A DNA stretch of 64,000 nucleotides from Bradyrhizobium sp. 1 (GCF_023073315.1 NZ_JADPJH010000026.1:12485-76484); one strand, 5' to 3'; shown: positions 44,383 to 53,599, counted from the first letter of the stretch. A program made the numbers and translations. Notes: a model not told the origin generated them from the sequence alone.

Positions 44383-45186
44383 GTGCTGAGCCCGGACGAA
44401 CTCGAACGTTATGCCCGCCATATCGTGCTGCGCGATGTCGGTGGTCCCGGCCAGACTGCGCTGAAAAAGGCCTCCGTGCTGGTGATCGGCGCCGGCGGGC
44501 TCGGCGCGCCCGCGCTGATGTATCTCGCCGCTGCCGGTATCGGCACGCTCGGCGTGGTCGATGACGACGTCGTTTCGTTGTCAAATCTGCAGCGCCAGGT
44601 GATCCACACCACGCCCGACATCGGCCGGCACAAGGTCGAAAGCGCCGCCGAGCGGATCGCGGCGCTCAATCCGCATGTCCGGTTCGTCGGCCACGCCACC
44701 TGGCTCAATGCCGACAATGCGCTGTCGCTGATTGGCGACTATGACCTCGTGCTCGACGGCTCCGACAATTTTTCGACGCGCTATCTGGCCTCGGACGCCT
44801 GCTTCTTTGCGAAGCGGCCGCTGATCACGGCGGCGCTCGGCACTTTTGACGGCTCGCTCACCACCATCCGCGCACATGAGACCAACGCCGAGGGCGTGTT
44901 CAATCCGACCTATCGCTGCCTGTTTCCGGAAGCGCCGCCGCCCGGCACGGTGCCGGCCTGCGCCGAGGCCGGCGTCATGGGCGCGCTCGCGGGCGTGATG
45001 GGCTCGATGATGGCGCTGGAGGCGATCCGCGAGATCGTCGGCTTCGGCGACGGCCTGGTCGGCCGCCTTCTGATGATCGATGCGCGCGCGATGCGCTTCG
45101 AGACGCTGCGCTACGCCCGTGATCCCGCCAATCCGCTCAACGGCGATGGGCCTGTGATCACCGATCTCAGCGCCCATCGCACTTGA
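44383..45186 (+). CDS. moeB: HesA/MoeB/ThiF family adenylyltransferase
   Basis: A 267-residue E1-like enzyme that would adenylate the C terminus of a sulfur-carrier protein (MoaD or ThiS). The ATP loop GAGGLGAP is near residue 35-42, 'DDDVVSLSNLQRQ' is the conserved arginine-finger region, and 'VPACAEAGVMG' carries the conserved Cys. The two CxxC zinc motifs of E. coli MoeB are missing. It starts at a GTG. It could serve molybdopterin or thiamine synthesis; no carrier gene is next to it. Confidence 0.87.
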   Translation: MLSPDELERYARHIVLRDVGGPGQTALKKASVLVIGAGGLGAPALMYLAAAGIGTLGVVDDDVVSLSNLQRQVIHTTPDIGRHKVESAAERIAALNPHVRFVGHATWLNADNALSLIGDYDLVLDGSDNFSTRYLASDACFFAKRPLITAALGTFDGSLTTIRAHETNAEGVFNPTYRCLFPEAPPPGTVPACAEAGVMGALAGVMGSMMALEAIREIVGFGDGLVGRLLMIDARAMRFETLRYARDPANPLNGDGPVITDLSAHRT

Positions 45187-45195
45187 TTGTAACAG

Positions 45196-46215
45196 TTACG
45201 TCGTGGCAGGCTTCTCGCTGTCGAGATGCGCCATCTGCTCGGCTGCGTAACGCGTGCCGGCGGCGACATCGCGCGGGAAGGCTTTTGCTAGCGCCGCAAG
45301 ATGAGCCTGCGTCAGCGTCACCTTGGTCGCGCCAAGCGCTTCGCTGAGACGGGTGCGAGTGCGCGCGCCGACCAGCGGCACGATCGCTTGGCCGTACTCT
45401 TGGCCCTGCGCCGCCACCCAGGCGATGGCGACTTGCGCCGGCGTGACGCCAATCTCGGTCGCGATGGCGCGCAGCTGCTCCACCAGCGCGAGGTTGGCGT
45501 CGAGATTTGTGCCCTGGAAGCGCGGCGTCATCAGCCGGTAGTCGCGGCCGGTCTTGCCGCTGTCTTTCGACCAATGGCCGCTGATCAGGCCGCGCGCGAG
45601 CACGCCGTAAGCGGTGATGCCGATGCCGAGCTCGCGGCAGGTCTTGAGGATATCGCGTTCGATGCCGCGCTCGATCAGCGAATATTCGATCTGGAGATCG
45701 GCGATCGGATGCACGGCGTGCGCGCGGCGGATGGTGTCGGAGCCGACCTCGGACAGGCCGATATGCCTGATGTAGCCGGCCTTCACGAGGTCGGCGAGGC
45801 CGCCGATGGTCTCCTCGATGGGAATGGACGGATCGAGCCGCGCCGGCCGGTAAACGTCGAGATAGTCGGTGCCGAGCCGTTGCAGCGAATAGGCGAGGAA
45901 GTTCTTGGTCGCGGCGGGCCTTGTGTCCATGCCGATGAAGTCGCCGGCAGGGCCTCGCAGCGCGCCGTACTTCACGCTGATCTGCACCTTTTCGCGCGGC
46001 ACTTCCTTCAGAGCCTCGCGCACCAGCATCTCGTTGTGACCCATGGCGTAGAAATCGCCGGTGTCGAGCAGCGTGATGCCGGCATCGAGCGCCGCATGAA
46101 TCGTGGCGATGCTCTCGCCGCGGTCGGCGGGACCGTAGACCTCGGACATGCCCATGCAGCCGAGGCCGAGGGCTGAGACATTGGGGCCGGTTGAACCGAG
46201 TTTGCGCTGTTCCAT
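45196..46215 (-). CDS. Aldo/keto reductase family protein
   Basis: The 339-residue TIM barrel has the tetrad residues Asp and Tyr (LLDTGDFYAMGHNEML) and Lys (ISVKYGAL). The His position reads 'DVYRPARLD' where the family usually has YQHRxD, so the catalytic His is Ala. Reductases with this RPARLDP motif form a recognisable subgroup. The substrate is unknown. It is divergent from a LysR gene that probably controls it. Confidence 0.87.
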   Translation of the reverse strand: MEQRKLGSTGPNVSALGLGCMGMSEVYGPADRGESIATIHAALDAGITLLDTGDFYAMGHNEMLVREALKEVPREKVQISVKYGALRGPAGDFIGMDTRPAATKNFLAYSLQRLGTDYLDVYRPARLDPSIPIEETIGGLADLVKAGYIRHIGLSEVGSDTIRRAHAVHPIADLQIEYSLIERGIERDILKTCRELGIGITAYGVLARGLISGHWSKDSGKTGRDYRLMTPRFQGTNLDANLALVEQLRAIATEIGVTPAQVAIAWVAAQGQEYGQAIVPLVGARTRTRLSEALGATKVTLTQAHLAALAKAFPRDVAAGTRYAAEQMAHLDSEKPATT

Positions 46216-46335
46216 GATGGGTCTCCTCGAAAAGGCGGCAGGCTGATTTCGCCGCGTGACGAGGCCAGATATGCGCCCGGCCGATTACGCCGATAAGCTG
46301 GACAATCTAGAATGGCTTGTTCACATTAGCGAACA

Positions 46336-47247
46336 ATGGCTGATCCCGACCTGCGCGATCTCGACGTGTTCGTGGCTGTCGCCCGCACCCGCAATTTCCG
46401 GCGTGCGGCGGTCGAAATCCGCGTGTCGGTGTCGAGCCTTAGCCAGAGGCTACGGGACCTGGAGGAGCGCCTCGGCGTCCGCCTGATGAACCGCACCACC
46501 CGCAGCGTCGCGCTGACCGAGGCGGGCGAGCTGCTGCTGTCGCGCGTGGCGCCGGCCCTGCGCGATGTCGGCGATGCCCTGGATCAGGTCCGGGGCCTGC
46601 GCGAGGTCGCCTCCGGCCGGCTGCGCATCAACGCGCCGCCGCCGGCGGTCGATCTGGTGCTGGCGCCGATGGTCGGGCCGTTCTTGCAGGCGCATCCGCA
46701 GGTCGATCTCGACATCGTCTCCGAGAGCGGTTTCGTCGACATCGTCAGTGGCGGCTACGATGCCGGCGTGCGCTATGGCGAGCATCTCGCGCAGGACATG
46801 GTCGCGATCCCGCTCAGCGGCTCGCAGCGCTATGTCGTCGTCGCCTCGCCCGATTACATCGCGCGCCGCGGCAGGCCGAAGCATCCGAAGGACCTGCTTG
46901 ACCACGATTGCATTCGCGCCCGCTACTCAAGCGGCGTCATGCATGATTGGGAATTCGAGAAAGCTGGCCAGCTCATGAAGGTCGATCCGCCCGCAAAACT
47001 GATCTCGACCAATATGAACCTTGCCATGCACGCCGCGCTCGCCGGCGCGGGCATCTGGGCAAGCCTCGACGGCTATGTCGGCGAAGCCGTGAAATCCGGC
47101 GCGCTGGTCAGCCTGATGGAAGATTGGTGCGAGCCGTTTCCCGGCCCGTTCCTGTACTATCCAAGCCGGCGCCAGACGCCGCCTGCGCTGCGCGCCTTCA
47201 TCGATTTCGTCGCGGACTGGCGCAAGCGCGAAGCGCGCAGCAAATAA
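46336..47247 (+). CDS. LysR-family transcriptional regulator
   Basis: A 303-residue LysR protein: winged helix-turn-helix at residues about 3-62 (FVAVARTRNFRRAAVEIRVS), followed by a periplasmic-binding-protein-like effector domain ('SGRLRINAPPPAVDLVLAPM'). It is divergent from the aldo/keto reductase with 120 bp between the starts, the usual arrangement of a LysR regulator and its target. The inducer is unknown. Confidence 0.9.
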   Translation: MADPDLRDLDVFVAVARTRNFRRAAVEIRVSVSSLSQRLRDLEERLGVRLMNRTTRSVALTEAGELLLSRVAPALRDVGDALDQVRGLREVASGRLRINAPPPAVDLVLAPMVGPFLQAHPQVDLDIVSESGFVDIVSGGYDAGVRYGEHLAQDMVAIPLSGSQRYVVVASPDYIARRGRPKHPKDLLDHDCIRARYSSGVMHDWEFEKAGQLMKVDPPAKLISTNMNLAMHAALAGAGIWASLDGYVGEAVKSGALVSLMEDWCEPFPGPFLYYPSRRQTPPALRAFIDFVADWRKREARSK

Positions 47248-47250
47248 GCC

Positions 47251-48252
47251 TCAGAGCATGCTCGGCAGCACGCGATCCGGCGGCTTATGGGCGTCGAGGA
47301 AGGTGCGGATGTTGATGATCACCTTCTCGCCCATCTCGACGCGGCCTTCGATCGTGGCCGATCCCATATGCGGCAGCAGCGTCACCTTGCCGGCCTTGGC
47401 GAGCCGCACCAGCTTTGGATTCACCGCGGGCTCGTGCTCGTAGACGTCGAGGCCGGCGCCGCCGATCTCGCCGCCTTCGATCAGCTTGATCAGCGTGTCC
47501 TCGTCGGTCACTTCGCCGCGCGCGGTGTTGACGATGTAGGCGTCCTTGCGGATCAGCTTCAGCCGCCGCGCCGAGAGCAGATGATAGGTGGCGGGCGTGT
47601 GCGGACAGTTGACGGAGATGATGTCCATCCGCGCCAGCATCTGGTCGAGGCTTTCCCAATAGGTCGCGCCAAGCTCCTCGGCGATCTTCGGCGCGACGGG
47701 TCGGCGGTTGTGATAGTGGATCTGCAGGCCGAAGGCGCGGGCGCGGCGTGCCACCGCTTGGCCGATCCGGCCCATGCCGATGATGCCGAGACGTTTTCCG
47801 CCGATGCGATGGCCAAGCATCCAGGTCGGCGACCAGCCGGGCCACGGCTTTCCTTCAGTGAGAATGGAGGCGCCTTCGATCATCCGGCGCGGCACGGCCA
47901 GGATCAGCGCCATGGTCATGTCGGCGGTGTCTTCGGTCAGGACCTTTGGCGTGTTGGTGACGGTAATGCCGCGGGCATGCGCGGCCTCGACGTCGATATT
48001 GTCGACGCCATTACCGAAATTCGCGATCAGCTTCAGCTTGCAGTCGGGCTGGTTGACGATGTCGGCACTGATGTGATCGGTGACGGTCGGAACCAGGATG
48101 TCGGCAGTGCACGCGGCTTCCGCGATCTGCTCGGCCGACATCGGTATGTCCTCGAGATTGATCCGCGCGTCGAACAGCTCGCGCATCCGGGTCTCGATCG
48201 AGTCCGGCAGCTTGCGCGTCACCACGACGAGGGGCTTTTTCTTCACCGACAT
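47251..48252 (-). CDS. D-2-hydroxyacid dehydrogenase, glyoxylate/hydroxypyruvate reductase type
   Basis: The 333-residue NAD(P)-dependent enzyme has the dinucleotide motif 'LGIIGMGRIGQAVARRARAF' and the catalytic residues in 'VNTARGEVTDE' (Arg), 'LDVYEHEPAV' (Glu) and 'LLPHMGSATIEGR' (His). GyaR-type glyoxylate reductase is the closest recognisable group. It ends 3 bp from the convergent LysR gene. Confidence 0.88.
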   Translation of the reverse strand: MSVKKKPLVVVTRKLPDSIETRMRELFDARINLEDIPMSAEQIAEAACTADILVPTVTDHISADIVNQPDCKLKLIANFGNGVDNIDVEAAHARGITVTNTPKVLTEDTADMTMALILAVPRRMIEGASILTEGKPWPGWSPTWMLGHRIGGKRLGIIGMGRIGQAVARRARAFGLQIHYHNRRPVAPKIAEELGATYWESLDQMLARMDIISVNCPHTPATYHLLSARRLKLIRKDAYIVNTARGEVTDEDTLIKLIEGGEIGGAGLDVYEHEPAVNPKLVRLAKAGKVTLLPHMGSATIEGRVEMGEKVIINIRTFLDAHKPPDRVLPSML

Positions 48253-48589
48253 GTCCTGCCCTCATGAGGCATTGCAGGCCGCCTCTGTCGCCAAAGGCCG
48301 GCCGTTGAGGCCTCATTAACCCGGTTGTTCGACACTGCCTTTTGCCGTGTCGTCCCCGGCGTTTCCTTCAAGCTCTCCCGACATTTCCGGCCGGAAAATC
48401 GGGGCAAACTGGTCGTTCAGATGTCCGTCCTCTCTAGCAGAAGGCCGGGCCAAGACAAGAACCACGGGTTTGGCTTGTAGATCCGGCTTCGGGAACACCC
48501 GCGTGGGGCGGGCTGGGGTTGCACGGCAGGTATTGGAATTCGGGGTGAGGATCTGGCTGAGGCCTGGGTCCTCGACAGGAGACGGATTG
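48253..48589. other. Divergent intergenic region
   Basis: These 337 bp separate the starts of the dehydrogenase and SH3-protein genes. Open frames on both strands are in the frame of, or opposite to, the SH3 gene and show no recognisable homology. I see no convincing operator. Confidence 0.3.
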
Positions 48590-49120
48590 ATGGCGTTGGG
48601 GCGGTTTTGTTCGGTGATGGCGCTCGTTTGTACCTGGTTGGGCGCCTCGGTCGGCCCCTCGCATTCGGCCAAGGACAGCACCCCCCAGACCGCCAGCGGC
48701 CTTCCGGTGCCGCGCTATGTCAGCCTCAAATCGGATCATGTGAACGTCCGCGCCGGCCCGACCAAGGACAATGACGTGGCCTGGGTCTACACCCGTTCCG
48801 GCCTGCCGGTCGAAATCACCGCCGAGTTCGAGAACTGGCGCCGGGTGCGCGATTCCGAAGGCGCCGAGGGCTGGGTCTATCATTCGCTGCTGTCCGGCCG
48901 CCGCACCGCGGTCGTCACCATGAAGCACAAGGACGATCTTGCGCCGATCTATGACCGGGCTGACGCCGAGAGCGCGATTGCGGCAAAGCTCCAGGTCGGC
49001 GTCGTCACGCAGGTCAAGAAGTGCACTGCAAACTGGTGCCGCGTCAGCGGCAACGGTTTTGACGGCTGGATCCAGCAGGAACGCCTCTGGGGCGTCTACT
49101 CGGACGAGCAGGTCAACTGA
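48590..49120 (+). CDS. Secreted protein with bacterial SH3-like domains
   Basis: A 176-residue protein with a signal peptide (to about residue 27), then an SH3-like domain containing 'HVNVRAGPTKDNDVAWVYTR' and 'GWVYHSLLSGRRT', and a second related half ending 'GWIQQERLWGVY'. The fold suggests binding to peptidoglycan or a periplasmic partner. The ATG at 48590 follows GGAG and begins the signal peptide, although the frame is open for 240 bases upstream. Confidence 0.85.
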   Translation: MALGRFCSVMALVCTWLGASVGPSHSAKDSTPQTASGLPVPRYVSLKSDHVNVRAGPTKDNDVAWVYTRSGLPVEITAEFENWRRVRDSEGAEGWVYHSLLSGRRTAVVTMKHKDDLAPIYDRADAESAIAAKLQVGVVTQVKKCTANWCRVSGNGFDGWIQQERLWGVYSDEQVN

Positions 49121-49152
49121 CGCGCAGCGTCGAATGACCGCCTGAAACGACA

Positions 49153-49174
49153 ATGGCCGGGAAATCCCGGCCAT
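49153..49174. terminator. Hairpin between convergent SH3-protein and irr genes
   Basis: ATGGCCGGG and CCCGGCCAT form a 9-bp stem with loop AAAT. It lacks a T run on both strands but lies between two convergent stop codons. Confidence 0.5.
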
Positions 49175-49203
49175 GACGATCAAATCAGCGATGTAAGACG
49201 ATC

Positions 49204-49695
49204 TCAGCGCTTCTTGCGCAGGCGCACGACCATGTCGATGCGGGCGATCTCGTAACCCTCCGGCACCTCCGGCATCTTGGACAGCGCCAGATGCGGATCC
49301 TCGATGTCGACCAGCTCGTGGCTATTCTCGAGGTAGTAGTGGTGGTGGGTGGTGACGTTGGTGTCGAAATAAGTCTTGGTGCCGTCGACACTGACCTGCC
49401 GCAGCAGGCCGGCGTCGGTCAGCTGGTTCAGCGTGTTGTAGACGGTCGCCAGCGACACCGGCACCTTGGCGAGCGTGGCTTCCTCATAGAGCATTTCAGC
49501 AGTGAGGTGGCGCGCACCCTTGCCGAACAGCAGCCAGCCAAGCGCCATGCGCTGACGGGTCGGGCGGAGGCCTGCGGACTGCAGCATTTCGTTGACGTCG
49601 TGCCACGGGCAGCCGGTCAAAGCCGGCTGGCGGCCGGACAGGAGGGCCGCAGTATGGGCGTCGTCGTCGTGATGATGCGCTGTATTCTCGCTCAT
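49204..49695 (-). CDS. irr: Iron response regulator Irr, Fur family
   Basis: The 163-residue regulator controls haem and iron genes in rhizobia. The haem regulatory motif 'TGCPWHDV' places Cys29 exactly as in Bradyrhizobium japonicum Irr, and the His triplet at 117-119 ('VTTHHHYYLE') is the second haem site. These drive haem-dependent degradation of the protein when iron is sufficient. The DNA-binding domain spans about residues 34-105. An additional His-rich stretch (HHHDDDAH) lies near the N terminus. Confidence 0.96.
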   Translation of the reverse strand: MSENTAHHHDDDAHTAALLSGRQPALTGCPWHDVNEMLQSAGLRPTRQRMALGWLLFGKGARHLTAEMLYEEATLAKVPVSLATVYNTLNQLTDAGLLRQVSVDGTKTYFDTNVTTHHHYYLENSHELVDIEDPHLALSKMPEVPEGYEIARIDMVVRLRKKR

Positions 49696-50049
49696 TTCCA
49701 GATTTCGGCACGCGTGGACACTGTATCTACCTGCAATATATGGACAGATAGATGCAGATGCAAGTTTCTCGCAACTAGAGAGGTTCTAATCAGACTTGGA
49801 ACCGTGCGATCGTCCTGTCATTTTACCTTCATGAGATCACTTTGCCACCCGAAAAGGCCTGTGTTAGAGAGCGCGCGGTTCCGCTTAGCGGATTTTGGCG
49901 CAGGCGGGCATTGAGGCCCGGCCGCAGTCCATCCGAGCTCTGGGCATTCGCGCCTGCTGACGACGGCAATTGGCATTGCTTTCCGACCGGAACGGGACCC
50001 ATTTTTGCCAGAAACGCCGCTCAATCGGGGTTAGAACAGAGGCTTCCGC
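49696..50049. other. Divergent irr-fabA promoter region
   Basis: The 354-bp gap should hold the irr and fabA promoters. AT-rich sequence lies at 49730-49850. TAGA-N5-TCTA at 49776-49788 only weakly resembles an Irr-type element. Nothing else is recognised, and the small frames near 49840-50040 have no homology. Confidence 0.35.
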
Positions 50050-50571
50050 ATGCTGAACAGGCGAAACGGCTACGAATACGAAGATCTACTGGCTTGCGGC
50101 CGTGGCGAGATGTTCGGCCCGGGCAATGCCCAATTGCCGCTGCCGCCGATGCTCATGTTCGACCGCATCGCGGAAATCAGCGAGACTGGCGGCGAGTACG
50201 GCAAGGGCGTGGTGCGGGCCGAGCTCGACGTGAAGCCCGACCTTTGGTTCTTCGGCTGCCACTTCAAGAACGATCCGGTGATGCCTGGCTGCCTCGGCCT
50301 CGATGCGCTCTGGCAAATGGTCGGCTTTTATCTCGGCTGGACCGGGGGCGAAGGTCGTGGCCGCGCGCTTGGCCTGAACGAATTGAAGTTCAGCGGCCAG
50401 GTGCTGCCCGAGGCCCGCAAGGTTGTGTACAACGTCGATATCAAGCGCGTGATGCGTTCAAAGCTGGTGCTCGGCATCGCCGACGGATGGCTTTCGGTCG
50501 ATGACCAGATTATCTATCGCGCCAAGGATCTGAAGGTCGGCCTGTTCAAACAGGGCACGAGCCTGAGCTAA
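50050..50571 (+). CDS. fabA: 3-hydroxydecanoyl-ACP dehydratase/isomerase
   Basis: A 173-residue hot-dog enzyme that dehydrates 3-hydroxydecanoyl-ACP and isomerises the product to cis-3-decenoyl-ACP, committing carbon to unsaturated fatty acids. The catalytic pair is His71 (FFGCHFKND) and Asp85 (CLGLDALWQ). It leads fabA-fabB-fabI. Confidence 0.96.
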   Translation: MLNRRNGYEYEDLLACGRGEMFGPGNAQLPLPPMLMFDRIAEISETGGEYGKGVVRAELDVKPDLWFFGCHFKNDPVMPGCLGLDALWQMVGFYLGWTGGEGRGRALGLNELKFSGQVLPEARKVVYNVDIKRVMRSKLVLGIADGWLSVDDQIIYRAKDLKVGLFKQGTSLS

Positions 50572-50612
50572 CGCGCATCACCAAGAAAGACAACGATTTA
50601 GGCGAGGCTGTC

Positions 50613-51836
50613 ATGAGGCGGGTTGTGGTCACCGGGATGGGCATCGTCTCGTCCATCGGAAACAACACCCAGGAGGTGCTTGCAAGCCTTCACGAGGCGA
50701 AGTCGGGCATTTCTCGGGCTGAGAAATATGCCGAGCTCGGCTTCCGGTCGCAGGTGCAGGGTGCGCCGACGATCGATCCTGCGACGGTTGTCGACCGGCG
50801 TGCGATGCGCTTCCTCGGCCAGGGTGCCGGCTGGAATCACATCGCGATGGAGCAGGCGATCCAGGACTCTGGCTTGTCGCCCGAAGACGTCTCCAACATC
50901 CGCACCGGCATCATCATGGGCTCCGGCGGACCGTCCGCCCGCACCATCGTCGAAGCCGCCGACATCACCCGCACCAAGGGGCCGAAGCGCGTCGGGCCGT
51001 TTGCAGTGCCGAAGGCGATGTCGTCCACGGCCTCCGCAACGCTTGCGACCTGGTTCAAGATCAAGGGCGTCAACTATTCGATCTCCTCGGCTTGCGCGAC
51101 CTCGAACCACTGCGTCGGCAACGCCTATGAGACGATCCAGATCGGCAAGCAGGACATCATCTTCGCCGGCGGCTGCGAGGAGCTCGACTGGTCGCTGTCG
51201 GTGCTGTTCGACGCCATGGGCGCGATGTCCTCGAAATACAACGACACGCCCGCCACCGCCTCGCGTCCCTACGACGTCAACCGCGACGGTTTTGTCATCG
51301 CCGGCGGCGCGGGAGTCCTCGTGCTGGAAGAGCTCGAGCACGCCAAGGCGCGCGGCGCGCGCATTTACGGTGAGATCGTCGGCTACGGCGCGACGTCGGA
51401 CGGCTACGACATGGTCGCACCGTCAGGTGAAGGCGCCGAGCGCTGCATGCGCATGGCGATGTCGACGGTGAAAACCAAGGTCGACTACATCAACCCGCAC
51501 GCGACCTCGACGCCGGCCGGCGATCCGCCGGAGATCGACGCGCTGCGACGCGTGTTTGGAAACGGTGAGAAATGCCCGCCGATCTCGGCGACCAAGGCGC
51601 TGACCGGCCACTCGCTCGGCGCCACCGGCGTGCAGGAGGCGATCTACTCGCTGCTGATGATGAACAACGGCTTCATCTGCGAGAGCGCGCACATCCAGGA
51701 GCTCGACCCCGCGTTCGCTGACATGCCGATCGTGCGCAAGCGCATCGACAACGTCAAAATCGGCACCGTGCTGTCGAACTCCTTCGGCTTCGGCGGCACC
51801 AACGCCACGCTGGTGTTCAGCCGGCTGGATGTGTGA
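50613..51836 (+). CDS. fabB: 3-oxoacyl-ACP synthase I
   Basis: The 407-residue condensing enzyme elongates the unsaturated intermediates produced by FabA. The Cys-His-His triad is Cys161 (SSACATSNH), His296 (INPHATSTPAGD) and His333 (ALTGHSLGATG). It follows fabA by 41 bp; the pair is a hallmark of the anaerobic-type unsaturated fatty acid pathway. Confidence 0.96.
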   Translation: MRRVVVTGMGIVSSIGNNTQEVLASLHEAKSGISRAEKYAELGFRSQVQGAPTIDPATVVDRRAMRFLGQGAGWNHIAMEQAIQDSGLSPEDVSNIRTGIIMGSGGPSARTIVEAADITRTKGPKRVGPFAVPKAMSSTASATLATWFKIKGVNYSISSACATSNHCVGNAYETIQIGKQDIIFAGGCEELDWSLSVLFDAMGAMSSKYNDTPATASRPYDVNRDGFVIAGGAGVLVLEELEHAKARGARIYGEIVGYGATSDGYDMVAPSGEGAERCMRMAMSTVKTKVDYINPHATSTPAGDPPEIDALRRVFGNGEKCPPISATKALTGHSLGATGVQEAIYSLLMMNNGFICESAHIQELDPAFADMPIVRKRIDNVKIGTVLSNSFGFGGTNATLVFSRLDV

Positions 51837-51864
51837 CGTTCTCGCGGACTGTTGATTTTCTTGT

Positions 51865-51937
51865 CATGGCCGGGCTTGTCCCGGCCATCCACGTCTTAGG
51901 CGCGTGGATCGAAGAACGTGGAAGCCCGGGCATGACG
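51865..51937. repeat. Palindromic repeat between fabB and fabI
   Basis: 'catggccgggcttgtcccgg' at the left is matched in inverted form by 'gaagcccgggcatgacgg' at the right, with ATCCACG/CGTGGAT inside. It resembles the widespread rhizobial palindromic units and lies within the fabB-fabI gap, so it would be transcribed. Confidence 0.6.
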
Positions 51938-51959
51938 GAGAGTGGAGAGTAATTGCGAG

Positions 51960-52760
51960 ATGGAAGGTTTGATGAAAGGCAAGCGCGGTCTGATCATGGG
52001 CATCGCCAATGATCATTCGATCGCCTGGGGCATGGCGAAGGCGCTGCATGCCCATGGCGCCGAGCTTGCCTTCACCTTCCAGGGCGAGGCCCTCGGCAAG
52101 CGCGTCAAGCCGCTGGCGGAATCACTTGGCGTGGACCTGGTGCTGCCCTGCGACGTCGAGGACATCGCCAGTGTCGATGCCACCTTCGATGCGCTCCGCG
52201 AAAAATGGGGCAAGCTCGATTTCGTCATCCACGCGATCGGCTTTGCCGACAAGAACGAGCTGAAGGGCCGCTACGCCGACACCAGCCGCGAAAATTTTTC
52301 CCGCACGATGGTGATCTCCTGCTTCTCCTTCACGGAGGTCGCAAAGCGCGCCGCCGAGCTGATGACCGAGGGCGGCAGCATGATCACGCTGACCTTCGGC
52401 GCCTCGGAGCGCGCGATGCCGAATTACAATGTGATGGGCGTGGCCAAGGCAGCGCTGGAAGCCTCGGTGCGCTATCTCGCCTCCGACTTCGGACCGCGCG
52501 GCATCCGCGTCAACGCGATCTCCGCAGGTCCCATCCGCACGCTTGCCGGCTCCGGCATCGGCGAGGCGCGCGCGATGTTCGCCTTCATGCAAAAGCATTC
52601 GCCGCTCCGCCGCGGCGTCACGCTCGACGAGCTCGGTGGCTCCGCGTTGTATCTGTTGTCGGACCTCTCCGGCGGCGTGACCGGCGAAATCCATTATGTC
52701 GATTCAGGCTACAACACCGTTTTGATGCCGCGGCCGGACGATCTGAAGATGCCGGACTAG
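51960..52760 (+). CDS. fabI: Enoyl-ACP reductase (NADH), FabI type
   Basis: A 266-residue short-chain dehydrogenase that completes each fatty acid elongation cycle. The catalytic Tyr156 and Lys163 are in 'MPNYNVMGVAK'; the position of E. coli Tyr146 is Phe146 (LTFGASER). Starts at 51960 and 51972 are both possible; the first is taken. The stop TAG shares its last base with the end of an inserted element (52760). Confidence 0.93.
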   Translation: MEGLMKGKRGLIMGIANDHSIAWGMAKALHAHGAELAFTFQGEALGKRVKPLAESLGVDLVLPCDVEDIASVDATFDALREKWGKLDFVIHAIGFADKNELKGRYADTSRENFSRTMVISCFSFTEVAKRAAELMTEGGSMITLTFGASERAMPNYNVMGVAKAALEASVRYLASDFGPRGIRVNAISAGPIRTLAGSGIGEARAMFAFMQKHSPLRRGVTLDELGGSALYLLSDLSGGVTGEIHYVDSGYNTVLMPRPDDLKMPD

Positions 52761-52901
52761 GGCGTGTACTCATAAACGTCAGCTTTCGAGGGTTAAGCGC
52801 CGTTGACGAGTGCGGCCCATCGCCTAGGTTGCGGTATCCGATACGTTGCTGAGCGAGCGCCGATCATACGTCAGGCGGCAGTCGATAGCATTGTTGCCTG
52901 A

Positions 52902-53339
52902 TCAGTCATTCGCGCCGACATCCGTAAAAAGGAAGCCCGCCGGCGTCTTGGTAAAGACGAAGATGGTCTCGCCGCAGAAGACGAAGTAATTGTCGTTGTT
53001 CTCTTGGTCGCGATCGTAGACGGCCTTGCCGCGCTGGATGCACGCGCGATTTTTCGCCGTGAACGAGATCGGATAGGTCTTGGCGTGAAATTGAGTGGCG
53101 TCGCGAATTGCGCTGTCGTTCATGAACGGCAATCGTGTCATACCGGCGACGGCGGCCGCATCGTTTGTGCTCAGCGCCGCGCGAAACTTCTCGATGAAAC
53201 CATCGAATTCCTTCTGCAAGGCGGGAGAAGCGACGGCTTTTTTCGGCGGCTGGGCGACGGCTGGAGCAAGGTTCACGAAAGCGGTTGCGAGCATAATTCT
53301 CAGCAAGAGTCCCACGGGGCGGCTCCGTCCAACGATCAA
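52902..53339 (-). CDS. Small exported protein of unknown function, inside the TIR element
   Basis: The 145-residue frame has a good signal peptide (arginine-rich start, hydrophobic 'VGLLLRIMLATAFVNLAPA', cleavage near AVAQ) and a mature part with two cysteines, ending 'FVFTKTPAGFLFTDVGAND'. No family is recognised. It begins with TTG (53339) preceded by GGAAG; an ATG at 53294 would leave a poor signal peptide. As element cargo it may be recently acquired. Confidence 0.55.
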   Translation of the reverse strand: MIVGRSRPVGLLLRIMLATAFVNLAPAVAQPPKKAVASPALQKEFDGFIEKFRAALSTNDAAAVAGMTRLPFMNDSAIRDATQFHAKTYPISFTAKNRACIQRGKAVYDRDQENNDNYFVFCGETIFVFTKTPAGFLFTDVGAND

Positions 53340-53599
53340 TCAAGGTCTTCCGACCGATCCAAATCCATGGTGTTCTGTTGCGTCAAGGACTTTCTGGCTC
53401 GCCGGCGCAGCGTTAGCTCCGCACAGGCGTGGACCAACAGCATTCGCCGGAGCATACGCTGACATGTTTTGCCGCGCTCGCTTATGGCCCTTAGCCGAAG
53501 GTCAATTGAGCGCGTGTCATGTCGGCTGTCAGGGGCAAACCGAACGCCAATACAGCTTGGCACCCACTGCTGCTTTTGGCTCGCAGCGGACGTTAGCGG

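Noticed and set aside
49776..49788. Irr control element (ICE box) between irr and fabA
   Set aside because: Only 4-bp arms (TAGA/TCTA) match, too little to call.
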